A stretch of 64,000 nt of DNA. Origin: Clostridium grantii DSM 8605 (GTDB lineage: Bacteria; Bacillota; Clostridia; Clostridiales; Clostridiaceae). Shown here piece by piece: positions 27,701 to 34,287 of this stretch (positions are counted from its first letter, which is position 1; every line of letters starts with the position of its first letter). The notes beneath the pieces are model-generated. The model was not told the origin of the DNA. It saw nothing but the letters and a program-made list of their open reading frames with translations, and searched no databases. A program made the position numbers and the translations under genes. The stretch covers positions 186,001 through 250,000 of the forward strand of contig NZ_FQXM01000004.1 of the NCBI RefSeq assembly GCF_900129965.1, written 5' to 3'.

Positions 27701-28274
27701 TAGCTAAATCATCATATTCTAATACTTCAATTTTTTGTACTTCATGAGAAGTTCTGAAACCATCAAAGAAGTGCATGAAAGGAATTTTAGTTTTTAAAGT
27801 TGCTAAATGTGCAACTGCTCCTAAATCCATTGCTTCTTGAACTGAGTTTGAAGAAAGCATAGCAAAACCAGTTTGTCTTGCAGACATAACATCTGAGTGA
27901 TCTCCGAATATTGATAAAGCATGAGCTGCAAGAGCTCTAGCACTTACATGGAATACGCATGGAAGAAGTTCTCCAGCTATTTTGTACATATTTGGTATCA
28001 TAAGTAATAAACCTTGTGAAGCAGTGTATGTAGTAGTTAACGCTCCAGCTTGAAGTGAACCGTGAACTGCTCCTGCTGCACCACCTTCAGATTGCATTTC
28101 TACAACTTTAACTGTTTGACCGAAAATATTTTTTACTCCTTGAGCCGCCCACTCATCTACATGTTCAGCCATTGGTGATGATGGAGTTATTGGGAATATT
28201 GCAGCAACATCAGTAAATGCATAAGATACATATCCTGCAGCAGTATTACCATCCATAGTTTTCATTTTACTCAT
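24771..28274 (-). CDS. nifJ: Pyruvate:ferredoxin (flavodoxin) oxidoreductase
   Basis: 1167 residues, the single-chain homodimer form. It oxidises pyruvate with CoA to acetyl-CoA, CO2 and reduced ferredoxin, the core of clostridial energy metabolism. Order: domain I [22 protein letters not shown], domain II and linker, then two 4Fe-4S sites [12 protein letters not shown] and [12 protein letters not shown], and the C-terminal TPP domain with [12 protein letters not shown] and [20 protein letters not shown]. Codon use is cleaner and less AT-biased than its neighbours, as for a highly expressed gene. The start at 28274 follows AGAAGGAAGG. A terminator follows, and a 620-base control region precedes it. 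Confidence 0.97.
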   Translation of the reverse strand: [1167 protein letters not shown]

Positions 28275-28897
28275 CTTGAATACCTTCCTTCTATTATATT
28301 TGCTTGAATAAAACAAGCTTTCAAACGTTTAGACTAACCATTTTTAGTGTAACCAAAATACTGACTATTATCCGATTGAAAAGTAAACAATTTCACTTTG
28401 TATTAAGCCACAATACCTTGTCCATATTCGCCGATAAATGTCATATAATATTTTTTTCTACATTATCGAAAAATAGGATTTGTTAATTAATTGTCAAACG
28501 TTTGTCAAACGTTGTTGGAATAAAAATCAAATATTTTTGCCATTAAAAACAATTATACTCAAATATTATTATAACATATAAATGTGCTTTGTCTTTAGTA
28601 AAAAGTAATATTTTATTGAAATTCGTAATTATCAAAATATTCTGTCATTTATTATTTGTAATTTTAATATAATCTTGTAAGAAAATAAAACTATTGCTGC
28701 ATGTTTTTTTAAATCCTTTCACAAGAGCTATATTGTAAATTTAATTAGTAATGTATTGAAATGAATTTATTGATATGATAAAATTTAATTGTTATTATTA
28801 TATATCTTAATTTTTTAAAAAATTTTCTATTATGTTTTTATTTGGTTAATAAATTATTTATATTAATAACCTCCATTAAAGAAAGGAGCAGAATCAT
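28275..28897. other. Long regulatory gap between PFOR and the Spo0E-like gene
   Basis: About 620 bases with no credible gene. It holds a GCTTG/CAAGC hairpin at 28302-28318, the palindromic core AAACGTTT at 28323-28330, an exact 11-bp tandem repeat TTGTCAAACGT at 28491-28512, a Rex-like site at 28480-28497, and AT-rich sequence beyond 28540. Confidence 0.5.
28480..28497 (-). promoter_or_regulatory. Candidate Rex (NADH-sensing repressor) site upstream of PFOR
   Basis: Minus-strand TTGACAATTAATTAACAA compared with the clostridial Rex consensus TTGTTAA-n4-TTAACAA: the right half is perfect, the left has two mismatches. It overlaps the start of the 11-bp tandem repeat. Confidence 0.35.
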
Positions 28898-29550
28898 ATG
28901 AAAAGTTTGAGTGAACAAACCAAAGAAAATGTATGCTTAATAGAAAGCAGACATGATTTCATTAGAATAGTTGATATAATCAAAAAAAGATCAAAAATAA
29001 TAAAAGATAATGAATCATTTCTCCCTGAAGTACCTTACTATAACATTTGGAGGAGAGGTTCTTCTTGCAAAAACTGTATTTGAAGAAAAGCGTATTATGA
29101 AGAAGATGCTGTATCAAAAATTGAATATGTTAGTAATTCTATTTTCTTAGTAACAGCTGCTCCTTTGTTTATTGATGATAAAAAACATGTACTTGAGATG
29201 ATAAAAAATATATCAACAAAAAAGAAAATGATTTAAAAAACTCTTCAACTTCCTTTTCTAATATAAATGATTTTATTGACAAAATGAATGATTTCTTAGC
29301 TACGGATAATGTTACATACAATAAAAATAATGAACTTATTATAACTTTAGATGATGATAGTAAAGAAAATAATCCTTATTTACTTATGTTAGATAATAAA
29401 ATACATCAATTAAGAAAAATCCTAGACAAGATGTGTTTATCAAATGATAAAACCTTAGAATATAAAGAAATATTAGAAACAAGTCAATACTTAGATACTC
29501 TTATAGTAGAATATATGAGCTGTCTAAAAAACAAAACCTGTACTCAATAA
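28898..29550 (+). pseudogene. PAS-like sensor domain plus Spo0E-like phosphatase domain, interrupted by TGA and a frameshift (pseudogene or recoded gene)
   Basis: Three frame pieces form one protein. Piece 1 (28898-29080) starts at an ATG with a good AAAGGAG site and ends ...SSCKNCI at TGA 29081-29083. The same frame continues RKAYYEEDAVSKIEYVSNS, FLVTAAPLFIDDKKHVLEMI to TAA at 29234; the CxxC plus the VTAxP strand resembles a PAS-like sensor module. The -1 frame then carries on through KENDLKNSS to the tail ETSQYLDTLIVEYMSC, the Spo0E motif (SQxLDxLI), ending 29550. Spo0E proteins dephosphorylate Spo0A~P. The frame junction is at A AAA AAG (29218-29224) in the right phase for -1 slippage. 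Two lesions favour a decaying gene, but recoding is possible. Confidence 0.7.
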
Positions 29551-29587
29551 AAAAATAGAGAATCCAAAGTTGGATTCTCTATTTTTT
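29550..29587. terminator. Bidirectional terminator
   Basis: 17-bp stem AAAAATAGAGAATCCA / TGGATTCTCTATTTTT with a 4-base loop between the Spo0E-like gene and amtB. Confidence 0.85.
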
Positions 29588-30854
29588 ATTTTTCTACTGG
29601 TACTTCCATACCCTTTGCTTTAGTGTAAAAACAAGGATATGCAGTTGTTCCATGTTCTAAAATGTCAAGTCCAACAGTCTCTTCTTCTGCTGATACTCTA
29701 AGTCCCACTGTTTTATCGATAGCCTTAAATAATACAAATGTAGTTCCTAATGTCCAAACAGCAACTGCTAAAGCACCTAACAATTGTATTCCAAACATGG
29801 ATAGTCCTCCACCGTAAAATAAACCTCCATCTACAGCAAATAATCCTACACAAAGAGTTCCTACAACCCCACATAACCCGTGTACTGAAACTGCACCTAC
29901 TGGATCGTCAACTTTTAATTTCTTTTCAATAAATTCTGCTCCAAAAACTACTACAAAAGCAGATATTAATCCTATAATTACTGCCCCTCCTGGGCTAACT
30001 AAATCACATCCTGCTGTTATACCAACCAATCCTGCTAAAGCTCCGTTCAATGTAAATCCTACATCTGGTTTACCATTTTTAAACCAAGTAATAAACATTG
30101 CTACTGTAGCTCCCATGGCAGCTGCTAGATTTGTTGTCATAAATATATGACCAGTTGCTTCAAAATCCATTCCTGACAATGTAGAACCAGGGTTAAAACC
30201 AAACCAACCAAACCAAAGAATGAAAACACCCAAAGCTCCCAAAGTTATATTATGAGCACAAATTGTATTTACTTCACCATTTTTACCATATTTACCTATT
30301 CTAGGTCCTAATATATAAGCTCCCATTAAAGCAGCCCATCCCCCAATAGAATGAACAACTGTAGACCCAGCAAAGTCATGAAATCCTAGATTTGCTAACC
30401 AGCCACCACCCCAAATCCAGTGTCCAACTATAGGATAAATAACTGCACTAATTGCAAAACTATAAATTAGATATGATTTGAATTTAGTTCTTTCTGCCAT
30501 TGCTCCTGATACTATAGTTGCCGCCGTAGCACAAAATACTGTTTGAAATATTAGAAAAGTAGAAATAGGAATACTTAATCCCAAGTGGTCAAAACTTCCT
30601 AATGAAAACAAAGAACCTGTACCAATTAACCCTGCTTTATCCGCACCAAACATTAACGTGAAACCCAACACCCAAAAGATTAATGACCCAACAGCAAAAT
30701 CCATCAAATTTTTCATAATAATGTTTGAAGCATTTTTAGCTCTTGTAAATCCTGTTTCAACCATAGCAAAGCCCGCTTGCATAAAGAAAACTAAAGCAGT
30801 TGCAATAAGTACCCAAGAGTTGTCAATAGCAATTGATAAATTTGTTAAATCCAT
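29586..30854 (-). CDS. amtB: Ammonium transporter AmtB
   Basis: 422 residues, 11 membrane helices in the Amt/Mep/Rh order. It conducts ammonium into the cell. Family blocks: QAGFAMVETGFTRAKNASNI, DFAGSTVVHSIGGWAAL (first pore His), GWFGFNPGST and VSVHGLCGVVGTL (second pore His). No cleavable signal is seen, as is usual in Gram-positive members. The start at 30854 (MDLTNLSIAI) follows AAAAGGGGCGG; a longer reading passes through this site. No glnK-type PII gene is next to it, which is unusual because amtB-glnK pairing is common. The upstream gap (30855-31110) is low-complexity AT sequence. Confidence 0.95.
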   Translation of the reverse strand: MDLTNLSIAIDNSWVLIATALVFFMQAGFAMVETGFTRAKNASNIIMKNLMDFAVGSLIFWVLGFTLMFGADKAGLIGTGSLFSLGSFDHLGLSIPISTFLIFQTVFCATAATIVSGAMAERTKFKSYLIYSFAISAVIYPIVGHWIWGGGWLANLGFHDFAGSTVVHSIGGWAALMGAYILGPRIGKYGKNGEVNTICAHNITLGALGVFILWFGWFGFNPGSTLSGMDFEATGHIFMTTNLAAAMGATVAMFITWFKNGKPDVGFTLNGALAGLVGITAGCDLVSPGGAVIIGLISAFVVVFGAEFIEKKLKVDDPVGAVSVHGLCGVVGTLCVGLFAVDGGLFYGGGLSMFGIQLLGALAVAVWTLGTTFVLFKAIDKTVGLRVSAEEETVGLDILEHGTTAYPCFYTKAKGMEVPVEK

Positions 30855-31112
30855 AAAATCCGCCCCTTTTCTTAATAACAAATCCCATTTTAGATTTTTT
30901 ATTAAATAATTGATAAATTTAATTATTATATTATATTATATATTATTGCTTATTTAATATTTTTTTCAACTATTTATTATTGATTTGTTATTTATTATTT
31001 TGTATTTATTATATTATTTATTATTCTGTTTGTCAATTGCTAATTTATCAAAATTTTAGGATATTTTTATTATTTTAACATTTTAATTATTTATGACTTT
31101 ATTTAAAGATAA

Positions 31113-31140
31113 AAAAGGTAGGGCTTTCGCCCTACCTTTT
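31113..31140 (-). terminator. Terminator after glyA
   Basis: 11-bp stem AAAAGGTAGGG / CCCTACCTTTT with loop CTTTCG at the glyA stop codon. Confidence 0.85.
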
Positions 31141-32374
31141 ACTTATATAACGGATATCTTCCACACATTTCTTTAACTTTATCTTTAACCGAAGAAAGAT
31201 CTTCTTCTCTGTGCTCCATGACATAGTTTATTAAATAAGCTATTTCACTCATTTCAGTTTCTCCAAAACCTCTTGTTGTAACTGCCGGTGTTCCTATTCT
31301 TATTCCACTAGTTACAAAAGGACTTCTTTTTTCAAAAGGTATTGTGTTTTTATTAACTGTAATTCCAACAGAATCAAGTAAAGCTTCCGCTTCCTTTCCT
31401 GTTATATCTTTATTTGTTAGATCTATAAGTAAAAGATGATTATCTGTTCCACCTGAAACAATTCGGAATTCATATTTCTTTAATTCTTTTTCCAGTGTTT
31501 TAGCATTGTTTTTAACCTTTATAGTATAATCCTTGTATTCATCAGTTAAAGCTTCCCCAAAACAAACAGCTTTAGCAGCTATTATATGCATCAAAGGACC
31601 TCCTTGAATACCTGGAAAAATAGCTTTATCAATAGCTTTACCATATTCTTCTTTACAAAGAATAGCTCCTCCTCTTGGTCCTCTTAAAGTTTTATGTGTT
31701 GTTGTAGTAACAAAATCTGCATAAGGAACTGGTGATGGGTGCTCCCCTGTAGCAACTAAGCCTGCTATATGCGCAATATCAACCATCATTAATGCCCCTA
31801 CTTCATCACAAACCTGTCTTATCTTTTCAAAATCAATATATCTAGAGTAAGCACTAGCCCCAGAAACAATCATCTTTGGTTTATGTTCTAATGCTAATTC
31901 CCTCATACTTTCATAATCAATAGTTTCATCATCTTCTTTTACCCCATAAGATACAAACTTGTATAATGAACCTGAAAAATTAACCTTACTTCCATGAGTA
32001 AGATGCCCTCCATGTGTTAAATCCATACCAAGTATAGTATCTCCAGGCTCTAACATAGCAAAATAAACCCCCATATTAGCTTGCGATCCTGAATGTGGTT
32101 GAACATTAACATATTCAGCATTAAATAGTTTTTTAAGTCTTTCTCTTGCTAAATCTTCAGCTTTATCAACAACATAACATCCCCCGTAGTATCTTTTATT
32201 TGGATACCCCTCAGCGTACTTGTTCGTTAAAACTGAACCCATTGCCTCCATAACAGATTTACTAGTAAAATTTTCTGAAGCAATTAACTCAATATTAAAA
32301 TTTTGTCTACTTTCTTCTTCTTTAATAATATTGTATAATTCTTTATCCGTATTTACTAAATTTTCAAATTCCAT
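31139..32374 (-). CDS. glyA: Serine hydroxymethyltransferase
   Basis: 411 residues. It interconverts serine and glycine and loads one-carbon units on tetrahydrofolate, using PLP. Blocks: NIELIASENFTSKSVMEA, GYPNKRYYGGC, QPHSGSQANMGVYFA, MVDIAHIAGLVATG and the PLP lysine in TTTTHKTLRGPRGG. Two ATG codons are adjacent (32377, 32374); the second has the better spacing from AAGGGGTG. It follows hisS by about 40 bases with no terminator, so it may be the last gene of a hisS-glyA transcript. Confidence 0.97.
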   Translation of the reverse strand: MEFENLVNTDKELYNIIKEEESRQNFNIELIASENFTSKSVMEAMGSVLTNKYAEGYPNKRYYGGCYVVDKAEDLARERLKKLFNAEYVNVQPHSGSQANMGVYFAMLEPGDTILGMDLTHGGHLTHGSKVNFSGSLYKFVSYGVKEDDETIDYESMRELALEHKPKMIVSGASAYSRYIDFEKIRQVCDEVGALMMVDIAHIAGLVATGEHPSPVPYADFVTTTTHKTLRGPRGGAILCKEEYGKAIDKAIFPGIQGGPLMHIIAAKAVCFGEALTDEYKDYTIKVKNNAKTLEKELKKYEFRIVSGGTDNHLLLIDLTNKDITGKEAEALLDSVGITVNKNTIPFEKRSPFVTSGIRIGTPAVTTRGFGETEMSEIAYLINYVMEHREEDLSSVKDKVKEMCGRYPLYK

Positions 32375-32416
32375 CATTTCACCCCTTGATATTCCTTATT
32401 TTAATTAAATAATATT

Positions 32417-33673
32417 TTAACCTAATTTCTTAACTTCTATTTCTTCTCCATATATGCAAAAACTATCAAAACCTTGTTCTTTAAGATTATCTAATTGTTT
32501 TCCTATCTTTTTGCCCTTTTGTATAAGAGCAACTATATTTTTATCAGCTCTTAACTCATCGGATTTTTCAATAACACTAGATAAATGGTCTTTTTCTTTA
32601 TCAAATAAAAAAGCTATTTTCTGAGAACTATTTGGTATTTTGAAATTTTTATCTTGCATTATTGAAAGAATTCTTTCAAATCCTATAGAGAAACCAACTG
32701 CCGGAACATCACTTTTCATGAATTGACCAATCATTTTGTCATAACGTCCTCCACCTGCAATTGATACTCCTAAGCCATCACATTGTATTTCATATATGAT
32801 ACCAGTATAATATCCCATTCCTCTTACTATAGTAGGATCAAACTTGATTTTGAATTTTCCCTTTGATTGTTTTTCAACTATATCAATTAAATTGCTCAAT
32901 GGATTTAAAACACTTTGTTCTATTCCAAACTTCTCCATTTCACTAATCTCAATTCCTTGGTTTATATCAGTTAATATAGCTATAAATTTATTTATAATTT
33001 CATCACTATACTCTTTTCCTTTAAGTTCTTTTTCTACTCCTTCTAAACCAATCTTATCTAATTTATCGAAGGTAATACATATACTGTTTACATCTTCTTC
33101 TTTAAAACCTGCATGTTGAATTAATCCTGTTAAAATTCTTCTATCGTTTATACGAATAATAAAATCTTTGAATTCTAAAGCTAGTAAAGCTTCAGATGTT
33201 GTCAATATAAGCTCTAATTCTGCAATTTCACTTTCTTCACCAATTATGTCTATGTCGCATTGATAAAAAGAACGATATCTACCTTTTTGTGGTCTTTCTG
33301 CTCTAAAAACCTCGCCTATTTGCATACCTTTAAAAGTTGATGGCAAAATACTATAATTATTTGCATAAAATCTACTTAAAGGTAGTGTCAAATCGTAACG
33401 TAACCCCATATCAACTAAATCAATTTCTTTTAAGTTTTCTTGAGATAAATCTATTTTATTTCCCCTCTTTAAGATCTTATAAATCAATTTAAGATTTTCT
33501 CCTCCATCACTGCCTAGAAGTAAATCAATATTTTCTAAAACCGGTGTTTGAATTCTTGTAAATCCATGGTTTCTGTATATCTCCATTATTACATTGGTAA
33601 CATAATCTCTTAATTCCATTTCTTGTGGTCCAAAATCTCTAGTTCCCCTCACTGGGTTTGTATTAATCTTCAT
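32417..33673 (-). CDS. hisS: Histidyl-tRNA synthetase
   Basis: 418 residues, class II synthetase. N-terminal NPVRGTRDFGPQE (motif 1 region), motif 2 EVFRAERPQKGRYRSFYQCD, the histidine-binding RGMGYYTGIIYEI, and motif 3 GFSIGFERIL; a short anticodon-binding domain ends the protein (IALIQKGKKIGKQLDNLKEQ). HisZ paralogues lack that domain, so HisS is favoured. In many Firmicutes hisS and aspS are adjacent; here a CsoR-type gene and a probable 6S RNA lie between. No T-box leader is seen upstream. Confidence 0.9.
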   Translation of the reverse strand: MKINTNPVRGTRDFGPQEMELRDYVTNVIMEIYRNHGFTRIQTPVLENIDLLLGSDGGENLKLIYKILKRGNKIDLSQENLKEIDLVDMGLRYDLTLPLSRFYANNYSILPSTFKGMQIGEVFRAERPQKGRYRSFYQCDIDIIGEESEIAELELILTTSEALLALEFKDFIIRINDRRILTGLIQHAGFKEEDVNSICITFDKLDKIGLEGVEKELKGKEYSDEIINKFIAILTDINQGIEISEMEKFGIEQSVLNPLSNLIDIVEKQSKGKFKIKFDPTIVRGMGYYTGIIYEIQCDGLGVSIAGGGRYDKMIGQFMKSDVPAVGFSIGFERILSIMQDKNFKIPNSSQKIAFLFDKEKDHLSSVIEKSDELRADKNIVALIQKGKKIGKQLDNLKEQGFDSFCIYGEEIEVKKLG

Positions 33674-33710
33674 TCTTTCCTCCTATTGTAAATCAAAATT
33701 GAATTATAAA

Positions 33711-33732
33711 AAAAGCCCTAAGAAAGGCTTTT
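33711..33732 (-). terminator. Terminator after the CsoR-family gene
   Basis: 7-bp stem AAAAGCC / GGCTTTT with an 8-base loop and a T7 tail on the minus strand. Confidence 0.6.
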
Positions 33733-33739
33733 GATTACT

Positions 33740-34009
33740 CTATTTTAAAAACATTGTAATTGTAGAAAGTAATTCTTCCACTTTTTCACTTTGTTCTTCA
33801 TTCTCATTGGGTAAAAGACAATTTCCTGCATAATTTTGAATAATCATAGTACCAACTTTATTAACAGCCGCTCTTACAGCAGCCACTTGAACCAAAATGT
33901 CTTTACAACAGGCTTCATTATCTAACATTCTTTCAATGCCTTTAACCTGTCCCTCAATCCTACGTAATCTATTTTGAATATCCTTAGTTAAAACGATTTT
34001 GTCTTCCAT
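33740..34009 (-). CDS. CsoR/RcnR/CstR family (DUF156) repressor lacking the copper His
   Basis: 89 residues, all-helical, normal length. The family binds DNA as a tetramer and lets go on metal, formaldehyde or persulfide. Copper-sensing CsoR uses Cys-x25-His-x3-Cys. Here the matching positions are Cys35, Tyr60 and Cys64 (EACCKDIL ... IIQNYAGNC). Two cysteines without the His is the CstR pattern, which senses sulfane sulfur. Start at 34009 (MEDKIVL) with GTGAGG; upstream in-frame codons overlap the 6S-like RNA. No metal ATPase or sulfurtransferase gene is adjacent, so its target is unknown. Confidence 0.82.
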   Translation of the reverse strand: MEDKIVLTKDIQNRLRRIEGQVKGIERMLDNEACCKDILVQVAAVRAAVNKVGTMIIQNYAGNCLLPNENEEQSEKVEELLSTITMFLK

Positions 34010-34058
34010 AGGTACCTCACTAACTCTAGATATTTTTCGTAGCATCAATTAATTAAAA

Positions 34059-34240
34059 GTTCCCACTAAACCGTATATGAACTAATAGTTGATCCTGTCT
34101 CTCAACAGGTGGGTATCCGCCTTTCAATTTCAAGTTCTCATTTAAGAGCATCAATAGATTAAAAGAGCAAGATTCCCAATCAAAAAATGTTGGGTCAATA
34201 TATACTTCATCTACGTATAAAGCAGGAACATTAATGTATA
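34059..34240 (-). ncRNA. ssrS: Probable 6S RNA
   Basis: About 180 bases downstream of aspS, the location of one 6S RNA (bsrA) in Bacillus. The ends pair as GTTCCTGCT (34229-34221) with AGTGGGAAC (34067-34059), giving a 9-bp closing stem with G-U pairs; inside are short hairpins CCTGT/ACAGG and CCCAA/TTGGG around an AT-rich centre, consistent with the long imperfect rod of 6S RNA. A TATAAT at 34246-34251 (minus) lies just before the 5' end. There is no ORF. 6S RNA binds housekeeping RNA polymerase and restrains it in stationary phase. Exact ends are estimates. Confidence 0.55.
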
Positions 34241-34287
34241 TTTATATTATACTACAAAATGATGAAAAATATTATGTTATTTTGCTT

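Noticed and set aside
29081..29120. TGA at 29081 as a firm selenocysteine codon
   Set aside because: The only stem after it is a weak 5-bp AGCGT/ATGCT pair, not a clear bacterial SECIS, and a frameshift further on suggests decay. Kept only as a possibility in the finding.
30890..31080. Repeats of TTATTATT and similar as a repeat array
   Set aside because: Irregular AT-rich low-complexity sequence upstream of amtB without a fixed unit or spacing; no CRISPR-like structure anywhere in the window.
32417..33673. HisZ (ATP-PRT regulatory subunit) instead of HisS
   Set aside because: The RGMGYYTG and class II motif 2 Arg residues and a C-terminal anticodon-binding domain are present, and no his biosynthesis genes are nearby.
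34041..34260. T-box or other riboswitch leader for the CsoR-type gene or hisS
   Set aside because: No T-box sequence (AGGGTGGNACCGCG type) or known aptamer core; the closing-stem layout and place next to aspS fit 6S RNA better.
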